Source of the DNA: Stenogyne calaminthoides
Taxonomy: Eukaryota; Streptophyta; Magnoliopsida; Lamiales; Lamiaceae
Direction of reading: 5' to 3'
DNA length: 64,000 bases
Assembly: GCA_037126765.1 (NCBI GenBank)
Contig: JBBCBC010000022.1
Location: forward strand, 21,853,758-21,917,757
Below, one piece after another: positions 1 to 9,560 of the stretch (position 1 is the first letter of the stretch; each line of letters starts with the position of its first letter). Made by a program: the position numbers and the translations under genes. The notes beneath the pieces were generated by a model that saw nothing but the letters and a program-made list of their open reading frames with translations, ran no database searches and was not told the DNA's origin.

Positions 1-842
1 TGGTATGTGATCATTCGATCGCATAGGGCCTCATATTCCCCCGACCCTTGACACGCGACCAGTTGCGAGTCGGTGTGTATTTTCAGTCTCTTCACTCCCA
101 TGGACATTGCCATTTCAAGCCCTCCAATTAGGGCTTCGTATTCTACTTCATTGTTGGTGGCCTGAAAGTCGAACATGATAGCCGTCCGGAAGGAATGTCC
201 ATCCAGGCAAGTCAGGATTATGCCCGCCCCGACTCAGGTTTGAGTGGCGGACCCATCCACGTAGAGCTCCCATGGGGCCCTGCTGGCACTTCCTGCGCGG
301 TCATCGGAAAGGTGAGTTCTACCATAAAATTGGCCAGGGCCCGTGCCTTGATGGCCATTCGTGGGGTGTACGTGACACCAAACTGGCTGACTTCGATTGC
401 CCATTTCATGCAGTGCCCAGCCGTGTCCGGGCGATGTAGCGCATTTGTTAGGGGTAGCAAGGTCAACACCTCCACCTGGTGGTCAAAAAAGTATGGTCGT
501 AGCTTTCTCACGCTCATCACGAGAGCGTAGGCGAGCTTCTCAAGGGGAGGATACCTTCGTTCCGCCTTTTTGAGCCTGGCTTACATAGTAGATCGGCAAG
601 TAGTCTTGCCCTTCGGCTCGTTCCAGGACCGAACTCAAGGCCGTTTCGGAGGCGGCCAGGTAGAGGAAGAGCTTTTCCCTGGGGACGGGTTTGGCCAGTA
701 TCTTTGGGTTGGCAAGATACTCCTTGATGCCATCTAAAGCTGTCTAGGCCTCCTCCATCCACTGGAAATCATTTTTGGCCTTCTTTAGTGTGTCGAAGAA
801 GGGTTTGCACCTATATCCTATGCGGGATATGAATCTGCTGAG
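1..842 (-). pseudogene. gypsy RNase H region (two RNase H domains)
   Basis: RNase H degrades the RNA strand of the RNA-DNA hybrid during reverse transcription. The right part (about 842-530) reads as the RT-linked RNase H with FQWMEEA, LFLYLAAS and IYYVSQA. The middle shows KPDTAGHCMKWAIEVSQF and AIKARALANFMVEL, the linker that precedes the second domain. The left part (about 225-1) holds the second RNase H, with NNEVEYEALIGGLEMA and KIHTDSQLVA, where the E and D are expected catalytic residues. The frame changes near position 225 and near 540, and there is a stop near 748, so no continuous protein is possible. The window edge truncates the 3' side. Confidence 0.8.
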
Positions 843-844
843 GG

Positions 845-1726
845 CTACCAGGCTTCCTGCGAGCTTCTGGACTTCCTTTGGGTTTTGGGGGTGCCCATCT
901 CTAGTATCGCCCTGATTTTTGTTTGATTGGCCTCTATTCCCCGCTTGCTGACTAAGTGGCCGAGGAATTTGCCTGACTCCACGCCGAAGTTACATTTCTT
1001 AGGGTTGAGCTTCATGTTGAACTTTCTCAAGATGTTGAATGCTCGGACGAGGTCGACAAGATGATCTTCTTTTTTCAGGCTTTTGATCACTATGTTGTCC
1101 ACGTATACCTCCATGGATTTCCCGATTTCCTCCGCAAATATTTGGTTTACCAATCGCTGGTACGTAGCCCCGGCATTTTTGAGGCCGAATGGCATCCTCT
1201 TCCAACAGTACATGTTTTTCTCAGTGAGGATGGATGTATGTTGTTGGTCGTCTTTGTGCATGGATATTTGATGGTAGCCTGTGAATGAGTCCATGAAGGA
1301 CATCGTTTCGTGCCCGGCTGTGTTATTAATCAGATGGTAGATATGAGGCATGGGGAAGAAATCTTTGGGACATGCTTTGTTCAAATCGGTGAAGTCAATG
1401 CATAGTCTCCACGTCCCGTTAGCTTTCTTGACCAGGACGGCGTTGGACACCCACTGGGGTTGGTCGGCTTGCATGATTAACTTGTTATTGAGAAGTTTTT
1501 TCACCTCCTCGGCCAATGCAACATATTTTTTGGGTCTGAATTTCCTCCTCTTTAGCGCAACTGGTTTTTTACCGGGGTCGATGTTGAGCCGATGGCAGGC
1601 GACCTCGGGGTCAATTCCTAACATATCCTTATGGGACCAGACAAACACGTCTAGATTCCCTTTGAGGAAGTCGACCAGCTGTCCTTTTAGTTTCGACGAG
1701 ATTTCAGAGCTGAAAATGACTTCCAA
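845..1726 (-). pseudogene. gypsy reverse transcriptase with YVDN active site
   Basis: The open frame of 293 codons covers most of an RVT_1 domain of Ty3/gypsy type. Landmarks are HRLNIDPGKKPV, PKKYVALAEEVKKLL, the substrate-binding stretch WRLCIDFTDLNKACPKDFFP, FMDSFTGYHQI, MPFGLKNAGATYQRLVN, then the palm motif MEVYVDNIVIKS and KCNFGVESGKFLGHLVSKRGIE. The usual YVDD is YVDN here, so the second catalytic aspartate is lost by the equivalent of one base change. The frame ends in the early thumb, where the RNase H segment follows in another frame. This is a remnant rather than a working enzyme. Confidence 0.9.
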
Positions 1727-2171
1727 GTCCTGTCAGGTTGGATCCACATTGACCTTCTCGAGCTCTTCTTCCTGTTGCTCGATGTTGGTCTCCTCTCGGG
1801 TCATCGATTATTCCTTGGATAATGAACTCGCATGGCTCGGGTCCAAGTCTTGGTTCGAGGTCCTCGATTATTTGTTCATTTTGGTCGATTACCATTGGGT
1901 TTCTTTGATCTTTTGCAATTTCTTGTATGCTATAATTTAAATGATACCGGATATAAATTGAACATCCTCTTGCATCAAGCTGATCACCCTTAACGGTGCC
2001 GACCACCCTATCTAAAGTGGGAAATTTTACACAGAAATAGTAAGTGGAGGACGCAGCCTCGAATTCGTGCTCGAAAGGCCTACCGAGGAAACCATTAAAG
2101 GTCGACGGCAGGTCGATTACATGGAAATCACAAAGCGGATCCTCAAGACATAATAGGGGAAAGTCCAACAA
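1704..2171 (-). pseudogene. gypsy protease tail and protease-RT linker
   Basis: The frame begins inside the aspartic protease C-terminal part. FHVIDLPSTFNGFLGRPFEHEF matches the conserved gypsy pattern of a D-x-P-S-x-(F/Y)-N-x-(I/F)-L-G-R-P loop that closes the protease fold. After it comes a weakly conserved acidic linker that leads into the reverse transcriptase frame at about 1726. The first roughly 15 residues are not protease-like and may come from the junction at 2172. The catalytic DTG part is missing from this strand. Confidence 0.65.
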
Positions 2172-2174
2172 ACG

Positions 2175-2447
2175 GCGATATTCTCACCATGAAGAAAGGA
2201 ATCTGTTCCCAACCGGAGGAAAACCCTAAGGGGCTGAGAGGAAGACCTAGTTCCAGTCTATAAATATACGTTGTAATGCTCATTGTAAAGGATTGAAATC
2301 TTAGTTCTTAGGCAGATATTATAGTGAAATTCCTGGCTTGGTATTGCCCCAGACGTAGCCGAATTTGGTGAACCGGGTCACCAAATTGTGCGTTCTCTCT
2401 CGTCTGTATTCGTTATTATTATTTTGTGAGTGATTCCGGCTATAACA
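2175..2447 (+). repeat. gypsy LTR, 3' part (U3 end, R, U5)
   Basis: The stretch ends in TATAACA, three bases before a primer-binding site, as the right edge of a 5' LTR should. A TATA box (TATAAATATA, 2259-2268) marks the core promoter of the LTR on the plus strand. The left part of the LTR is missing because minus-strand pol sequence starts at about 2172. The exact left edge was not determined. Confidence 0.65.
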
Positions 2448-2450
2448 ATT

Positions 2451-2468
2451 TGGCGTCGTCTATGGGAA
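2451..2468 (+). other. gypsy primer-binding site
   Basis: TGGCGTCGTCTATGGGAA resembles the TGGCGCCGT-type primer-binding sites found just inside the 5' LTR of plant Tat/Athila-type gypsy elements. It lies three bases after the LTR end and just before gag. Confidence 0.7.
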
Positions 2469-2516
2469 ATTCAACTCAATCGAATCCACAAATCAATAAA
2501 GAACTCACAAAGAGCA

Positions 2517-4059
2517 ATGGCGCAGAACAACATCCCAATCACTGGCCTCGAGACCTATCCACGCTATGGAGTGAAGTTGTCCCTTTCCTTAGAATCGAGG
2601 TCCCTGCAAGCAGAGGCTGCGGATGAGCAGAACTGGGCTCAGATCTTCAAAACTCCCGCAGAGATGAAGAACGCTTGGGTATATTTGCGCAAGCGGAATC
2701 TGAACTTTGACGATGACGATGACCAGCAGCCCATCGTCAAGGTTGCTCGCCCCGGGGGGGCAACAAAGGGAAAAGCCCAACTGGGGGGACAACTCGGCCT
2801 CAACCAAGCCATCTCGGCCGCGAAGGCTGACCCTCCCCCAAGAGAGGGGGCGAACAGAGCCCTCCGCATGGACGGGCAACCCGAAGGGCCCTGAGACATC
2901 TCGATCTTCAACTGACTAGGGGACAACCAAGTGAACAACTCGGTCTTCAACCGCTTAGGAAGTAACTTGGCGCAAAAAAAGACCAATCCTTGCGGAGGAT
3001 GAGGCTAATTCTCACCAGATGGTCATGATCGAAGCGAGCGACCACCAAAGGAAATTCAGGAACGAGTCACGCATTTCGGCATTAAGTCGACTCAGCACCA
3101 GCGACCATCAGGATGCCCACGCGAACCAGCAAGAGGCCGAGCTCATCGCCCTAAGGCAAATGGTCAGGGCCCTTCAGGAAAGGATGGATAGTCAACCAGT
3201 CCCCGCCGGACAGGCGACCAATTTGGCACTCCCCTTGTCGCCGCTCATGGCGACTATTACGGCTGCTCCCACTCAGGCTAAGATCAAAACCGCCTCGATT
3301 GATCGGTACAGAGGGGACTCTGACCTGAGGACACATCTAGCCAAGTATAACTCATACATGACGTCCGTAGGAGCATCCTACGCAACCATGTGCTGATTTT
3401 TCCCCCTCACTCTGAACGAGCAAGCGCACAAGTGGTTCACATCCATTTCCCCTCAATCTATTGACTCTTTCGAGCAGCTGGGATGGCTCTTCATGGGGCA
3501 TTTTGCAGCCATGGCGCCCAGACCCGCAGGGAAGCAGCGACTGGCGAACATCGAGCAAGGCAAAGACGAGACAGATAAAGCCTACCTAGAAAGGTTTGAC
3601 CGGCTCATCTTGGATGGGAAATCGGTGGACGATGAGGCCAAGCTATTGGGTACAATCGTCGGGCTGAAGAAGGGAACTAAGCTCTAGTGAAACATCATCG
3701 CCAACTATCCAGTAACTTATGTGGAGTTTAGAACCCGCGCAAGCGACATCATCAACACCATGGAACTCCTGGTGGCCAGGATGGGGGAGGGAAAGAAATC
3801 TGCACCCCCAAAGTCAGGCAAGAAACCAGGGCAATACAAGACCCCGGGCAACTTCAAGTCGTTTGAAGATCCAGTGGTGGTCAAACTAATAGATGCCTTC
3901 AGTGTATCCCCGGATAAATCTTCACTCAGATCAAGGACAAACGGCTGCTCGGCGATCCCCACCCATCAAAAAAGAGTGACGGTAGACAGAGCCCAAGAAA
4001 TTATTGCCACTATCACGAAATGGTCGGTCACAACACCAGCGAATGTCGAGACCTCCTGA
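2517..4059 (+). pseudogene. gypsy gag (capsid), broken
   Basis: Gag encodes the capsid of the virus-like particle. The first ATG in frame is at 2517, 49 bases after the primer-binding site. The N-terminal part has an acidic run (NFDDDDD, about codon 65) and is closed by a TGA at about 2892. From 3019 the Retrotrans_gag domain is recognisable: DRYRGDSDLRTHLAKYNSYM, then LNEQAHKWFTS, FEQLGWLFMGHFA and KDETDKAYLERFDRL. The domain is interrupted by TGA at 3394-3396 and by TAG/TGA at 3685-3690, all in the same frame, so these are nonsense changes rather than frameshifts there. The downstream frame 3721-4059 is the gag C-terminal region. Confidence 0.85.
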
Positions 4060-4686
4060 AATAGCTCTGGATGCTCTATGAAGACGGAATGTTGCACGAA
4101 CACATCAAGCGACCTCAGCACAAATACAACCATACTCGCGATGGCACACCGCCTCAGCAGCAGAAGGTCGCCAGGAAACATGGAGAGCAGATGATTGATC
4201 GACAGGCACCCCCCATGCCAGAACACAGCGGCGAGAGGGTAATCCATACCTTATCGCCACTCTGGGCAGTGGGTGGTCTCTCCGCATCAACCTCGCTATC
4301 AAAGAGACGCTAGAAATCCTAACTAAGGGAAATGTCCAACATGGTACAACTGTGCCTACCAGTGAATGCCACCGCACAAGAAAGCAATCGGATCCAATTC
4401 GACGAACAGGACAAGGCGGACATCGTGTACCCGAATGCTGACCCCCTGGTCATATCAGCCAAAATTATGGGGTGACATTCAAATGACTACTGGTCGACAG
4501 CTGGGGCATTTTGCAACATACTGTTCAAGAAAACCTTCGACGAGCTCGATGACTTTCACAGCTATCTCGAGCCAAGTGAACATCTGGTGAGAGGTCTTGG
4601 CGACGCCACCTTGAAGCCCCATAGGATCATACGTCTGGTGGTAGAATTAGTGTCCACTATAGATAGGACCATTAGAGCCACAACAA
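4060..4686 (+). pseudogene. gypsy protease region, degenerate
   Basis: Frames change repeatedly, but recognisable pieces of the gag-protease junction and aspartic protease remain: ECRDLL before a stop, then YEDGMLHEHIKRP, VYPNADPLVISAKI, FDELDDFHSYLEPSEHLVRG and a segment like the flap-to-core strand. The DTG motif expected after DPLVIS is not readable. The sequence stops resembling an element at about 4686, where the next LTR begins. It ends roughly where the minus-strand pol fragment at 2171 begins, as if the two halves came from similar elements broken at the same place. Confidence 0.6.
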
Positions 4687-5781
4687 TGGGGTCAGAAGTT
4701 TTATCATACCAAATCTTGCAAGTGAAAATTTATTTCCGGTATGGATAATAATGTTGAGTTGTCTTTACTCAGACAAACGATATTAATTAATATAGAGCTT
4801 TTCAGTGGCTTAATTAATTAATGGACTAAATAATCTTAAACACGGGAAATAATAACCAGGAGCCATATTGTCGTAATATGGATTAAGATAGATAGTTCAA
4901 TATTAATTTTATAGTGGAGTAAATTAATATTAATGGGCTTGAATAATATTTTGGCTTAATATTAAAGTTTTATAGCCCATTGGAGGTCCAATCTTAATTC
5001 TCCTAAAGGCCCCTCAAACAGCCCAATATAAGTCCAATTAATAAAAATGAGTAGAAAATATTATTGCCTATTTTTTCTTTAAATTTTCAAAAATTATGGG
5101 ACAAGAAAGAGGAAATATTTTCTTGATTTTCTTGAAAAGATTTTATGGAAAAAGATTAGTATTCTTGCAATACAAGATTATCTCATAAGTTCAAGAAATA
5201 AAATCTTGTCTTCTTGTGCATTTTTTTTCGAAAAAAATGGGAGATAAGGGAAGAAAAGATATTTTGTGATTAATATGAAAAATAAAATATAAGAGATATA
5301 TTCAAGATTGTATCTTGGGAAGATAAAAGAAATTTTCCATATCCCTTCTAGGGACAAATTTTCGCCCCCTAACTCTCTATAAATAGGAGATGGATTTTTC
5401 ATCCCCAATATAATTCCATGCGTTGGAAAAATTAGAAATCCACAAAGGTGGTGCAATATTTTTTTATTTTCTCCTTTATAAAATTGTTCGTAAGAATCCT
5501 TCCACCGGATTACGTTCGTGGACGTGGGATATATTTGAGAAGGCTCTTTGGGTTGATCCATCGTCTCAACGGTTGTTACTTCAAGAGGTACGTAATTTCG
5601 TAACTCCTAGATTCCACATGCTTAGGATTTACGTGAATTACGTGTACGCATATTGTTGTTGTTTATTTAGTTATTATGTTGAATTAATTTATGATTGATT
5701 CATGCTAGTAATTAATTGATTCATTTAAATATGTATTTAAATATACCTCAAATAGATCCGGACACCCCGAATTACCCAACA
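4687..5781 (+). repeat. Truncated LTR of copia family B
   Basis: The sequence is the reverse complement of the central and outer part of the LTR at 7749-9443. Shared landmarks are the ATTTCCGGTATGGATAATAA stretch at about 4734, a TATA box with CTATAAATAGG near 5387, and the terminal CCGGACACCCC and ACCCAACA at 5759-5781. About 600 bases at the start of the LTR are missing at the gypsy junction. The right end is complete and is followed directly by CACTA transposase sequence without a primer-binding site, so it was a 3' or solo LTR. It lies inside the CACTA transposase frame. Confidence 0.85.
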
Positions 5782-6445
5782 GAAGACCCATCTCCCTCAT
5801 CAGCTCTTTGCTATCAGAAAATTTCTTGGGCACCAGACTATTCGGACAAAGAACACGAATCGCCTCAATCATTTGATTATAGGCCCTTTCTGACAGTCTG
5901 TTTTCAATTTTAATGTGCACCAATAGGGCATTGTATGACAACTGTGAATGTGATTCGCAACCAGGCATTATATTCTGATTCGCTACACGAAGCATGTTAT
6001 AAAAATGTGCAGCATGCTCATTAGGAGGTTCCACATTAGGGGGCTCATCATCCACATTTAAGTGGGGACCAGAGGTTAAGTCCGTTATCATATCGTGGTA
6101 CGAGCTAGATGCAAAAGTCTCATCGATCAACCCATGTGAAGTCGACTCAGACGGATGATCATTGTATTCATGACCCCACATTTCCTCACTGTGATAAATC
6201 CAATTGCAATAATTGGGCATGAACCCATTTCTATACAAATGTGCTCTCACCTCATCAGGTTCATGATACGTATTATTGTTCCAACATCTAAATTTATTGC
6301 AGGGACACCGAATCTTTCCCTAAATCATCCCATTACTAGTGGCGAAATCTATAAAAGATTCGAGTCCACTGTAGAATTCAGGAGGTATACTGCCATTAAT
6401 CGACCTAGGACCATACATCCAACGTAAACAGATGGAATAATCCAT
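5782..6445 (-). pseudogene. CACTA transposase N-terminus (TNP2-type)
   Basis: The transposase of CACTA elements cuts and pastes the element through its terminal repeats. The frame opens at the ATG at 6445, within a 5'-truncated gene model: a WMYGPRS start typical of the family, then FIDFATSNGMI, a TAG stop at 6320-6322, and GKIRCPCNKF. Next come the zinc-binding transposase-associated domain, RAHLYRNGFMPNYCNWIYHSEE, and an acidic spacer, ending with RVLCPNSLVPKKFSDSKELM. The LTR boundary at 5781 replaces the downstream catalytic DDE part. The single stop and the truncation make it a pseudogene. Confidence 0.8.
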
Positions 6446-7208
6446 ATTCATTATCTATTTCACATTTATGAATTAATTATTATTCAAAAACCTAATTAAT
6501 AATTAATATTTTCTAAAAATTTCGACAGAGTTTCGCCTTATTTTATCATATTCCCCAATTAATCAAGATTCTACGTGCATCCATTTCCGACTTAATCAAT
6601 TAAAATCAATCAAGTCGGAATGCATATGTTCTACAACAAGCAATAACCAACATTCATCGACATCGATCCCTCCACTCCAACATCCAACGTAATTAATATA
6701 TTAAATAATATTAAATAATATTAAATAATGGAACAACTAATTAATACCATATATACACAAATAAGATAAATTAAGCTAATACTAAATTAAACTAGAAATT
6801 AAGCTAATACTAAATTAAACTAGAAATTAAGCTAAACAATACTAATGTACACGTATTAGCTAGAAATTATGCTAATTAAATAATACTAAATATGCAACTA
6901 TCAAGTAAAATTAAGCTAAAATATACACTACAATAATATATATACACTAAACAACTACACAATTAAGCTAAAATATATTTAAAATATAAAATTATCATGC
7001 AAATTAAATTAAGCTAAATACAACTAATACTAGATACATTTATCATACAACAAAATACAATTAATACCACGAATATAATTATCATGCAAATTAAATTAAA
7101 ATTTAAGCTAATACAACTAATACTAAATACATAAAACAACTAAACAGTATTAAAACAACTAATACTAAATAATAAAACAACTAGTACTAAATAATAAAAC
7201 AACTAATA
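6446..7208. repeat. AT-rich CACTA leader with tandem repeats
   Basis: This is the stretch between the transposase start and the terminal region of the CACTA element. It is very AT-rich and has no open frame. It contains a 28-bp unit beginning TTAAGCTAATACTAAATTAA repeated from 6771 (second copy from 6799, a partial third to about 6835). A looser TAAAACAACTAATACTAAATA repeat lies at 7130-7207. No gene is seen. Confidence 0.7.
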
Positions 7209-7631
7209 CCTATATAATAACGATTAAATTAAAAAAACTTACCTTAATTTCAAAAAAAGGGGCTACTGCACTCCCCCTCCACATCGGGTTCACCTCTGAG
7301 CACGCCAAATGAGAGAAATGAAATGAGCTGATGGAATCGTTCTTATATAGAGGTTGGCGTGCGCATTGATGAGGGTGGTAAACGCGCCTCGTGCAGACCG
7401 GTAGCAGGGCGTCAAAGACGACTGATTGGCGAGGGGGGAGGGGGTGGCCCTCGTCTGACCCCACGGGTCTCATTTACCAAGGGAATGTTATGCTCGTTAA
7501 CTTTGGTGATGACTTTACCGAGGGTATCTTCCCTCATTAAATCTGACGAGGGTAATACATCCCTCGTTAAATACTGTGGGTTCTTTTACCCTCACTAATT
7601 TCCCTCGTTAAATCAGTATTTTTTTGTAGTG
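7209..7631 (-). repeat. CACTA terminal and subterminal repeats
   Basis: On the minus strand the end reads CACTACAAAAAAATACTG, the canonical terminus. Inward follow several copies of a motif like TTAACGAGGG or GAGGGTA (7530-7612), the kind of subterminal array bound by the CACTA accessory protein. A GC-rich block lies at 7380-7470. Confidence 0.75.
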
Positions 7632-7748
7632 GAACCTGGAGTACGGCTCAAAGATAAAAGTGGGGCCATTCCGACGGAACCAGAACTACAAACCAGAAAT
7701 CGTTTATATGGAACCCATAGCCAAACCATCTCCCCCACATACAACCAC
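7632..7748 (+). pseudogene. LINE ORF1 fragment upstream of element B
   Basis: This short piece runs into the target-site duplication ACCAC (7744-7748). Read in one frame it ends in a proline-, asparagine- and tyrosine-rich stretch. The same kind of sequence (repeated CCAAGCTATGAT) resumes at 31778 on the other side of element B. This places it in the low-complexity middle of ORF1, after the missing nucleic-acid-binding domain. The assignment rests on the continuity across the insertion, not on a domain. Confidence 0.6.
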
Positions 7749-9443
7749 TGTTGGGAAATTAGGGTGTCCGGATCTATTCGAGATGATTTTTAAATACATA
7801 TTTAAATTAAACAAATAATTAAAACATGAATTAATCCTAAATTAATTCAACATAATAATTAAACAACAAGCGTACACGTAATTCACGTAAATCCTAAACA
7901 TGCGGAACTAGGAGTTACAGGATTACTAACCTCTTGTAGAAACAACCTTATAGACGATGGATCAACCCAAGAGCCTTCCCAAATATATCCCCAAGTCCAC
8001 GAACGTAACCCGGTGGGAGGATTTGCACGAACGATTTTAATGGGAGAGAAATTAAAATTTTCTACCACCTTTGTGGATTTCTAATATTTCCAACACATGG
8101 AATTGCACTTGGGAATGAAGAGCTCATCCCCTATAAATAGGAGTGAGGGGGTCGAATTTTTAGGTCAAAAATATAAGGAAGAAAATCTTTTCTTGGTCTC
8201 CAAGAAATCTTGAATATATCTCCTATATTCTTTTCTCCTTAATTAAATTTTTCATAAAAATCCCTTACCCTTTTTATCCTATTATTTTCGAAAATAACAA
8301 GATTAGAGGAGTCAAGATTTGATTTCTTTAATTTATGGGATAATTATGTATTCCTATAATAATTATCTCTTTCCATAAAATATCTACAAGAAAATCAAGA
8401 CAATCTTTACTTCCTCTTATCCACATATTTTTCAAAAATATAAGCATGGAATATAGCAAAATATTTTTTCTCTCTCTCATTAATTGGACTTTATTTTGGG
8501 CTATTTGGGGGGCCTTTAGGAGAATTAAGATTGGACCTTTAATGGACTATGAAGCTTTAATATTTTGGGCCAAATATTATTCAAGTTCATTAATATTAAT
8601 TTATTCCACTATAAAATTAATATTGAACTATCCATCTTAACCCATATTACGATTTCACATATAACAAGGCTCCCGGTCATTATTTCCCGCATTTAAGATT
8701 ATATTAGTCCATTAATTAATTAAGCCACTGAACAAGCTTTATATTAATTAATATCTTTGTCCTTGGAGTAAATACAACTCAACATTATTATCCATACCGG
8801 AAATAAATTTTCACTTGCAAGATTTGGTATGATAAAGGTTCTGAGCCCACCAAGGGGACAAATTAAGCAAGACGTACTTGCACGCAATTCTCCGTATTAA
8901 ATGTCAGCAATCGTCGTGTAATTAATAATATTGCCCAAGATATAAGGTATCGAATCGCATTGACTCTCTTCCCATCATAAATCAAAGCAATAGTTATTAA
9001 TTTCACAGGATCCTATTTAAGGGATGAAGATTAAGAAATAACGCACCACTAAGGTCTAATTCTTGTATATTCAGTACCAAAGAATTTGTCCTCTTGTAGG
9101 TCCTCATTCAACGCACTTAAATGAGCTAGTGTGATCCCTTGGTCAAGACAAGCCAATCTGGGTCTCACACTTCAACCGTTCATGATGGTTCGTTCATTTC
9201 CATCTGGGTTGTGAATTTGTACTTAATTACGAAGGCTGTTAATTTGATCTTCAGTGATCGGGTATCACCAAATTAACTACAACGTAATACGTACTATCTT
9301 ATTGAACGGGTTTGCAATAAACATATATAACATTCATTCATATTTAATGCAACAATGATTAAATAATTTATTTTAGTAAATAAATAAGAAACTTCAGTTT
9401 GGTTATACAAAGTAAAAGCATATTTTTCAGTATAACCCCAACA
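7749..9443 (-). repeat. 3' LTR of copia element B
   Basis: The LTR is 1695 bp. On the plus strand it starts TGTTGGGAAATTAGGG and ends TAACCCCAACA. It matches the right LTR (29715-31772) over its whole length except for an extra block in that copy. It is followed on its inner side by a polypurine tract. Related copies lie at 4687-5781, 49330-51010 and 58176-58294. Confidence 0.93.
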
Positions 9444-9560
9444 ATCTCCCACTTATACTCAAAGTCTGCTTTTAAGTATACTACAGCATGTCTCGTGTTC
9501 TATGTGACATCTAATGTCACCCTACACGAACCTAATAATATTTCTCCCACTTATACTCAA
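9444..9560 (-). other. Polypurine tract of element B, duplicated
   Basis: The minus strand reads CTTTGAGTATAAGTGGGAGA directly before the LTR (9444-9465). The same sequence occurs again about 97 bases further inside, at the pol stop codon (9543-9562). Polypurine tracts prime plus-strand DNA synthesis. The inner copy overlaps the end of pol, so the outer copy is a duplication that moved the LTR-adjacent primer away from the gene. Confidence 0.7.

Larger units (their letters stand above)
1..2171 (-). mobile_element. Ty3/gypsy element, 3' half of pol (Tat-like)
   Basis: Minus-strand remnant holding, in transcriptional order, the end of the protease, a linker, reverse transcriptase, RT-associated RNase H and a second RNase H that runs off the left edge. 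The extra RNase H with its own DS and EYEAL motifs is typical of plant Tat/Ogre-type gypsy elements. Stops and frameshifts break it into several pieces. At about 2172 it abuts, head to head, an LTR and gag of similar type on the plus strand. No integrase or LTR belonging to this half lies within the window. Confidence 0.85.
5782..7631 (-). mobile_element. CACTA (En/Spm) DNA transposon, 5' part
   Basis: A minus-strand CACTA element whose outer terminus CACTACAAAAAAATACTG lies at 7614-7631. It has short subterminal repeats (7360-7610), an AT-rich leader (6446-7208) and the beginning of a transposase gene (6445-5782). The rest of the transposase and the other terminus were lost where the family-B LTR adjoins at 5781. 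LINE sequence begins directly at 7632. Confidence 0.8.

Noticed and set aside
6771..6835. 28-bp tandem repeat as a CRISPR-like array
   Set aside because: The units are directly adjacent without spacers, in an AT-rich transposon leader of a plant genome.
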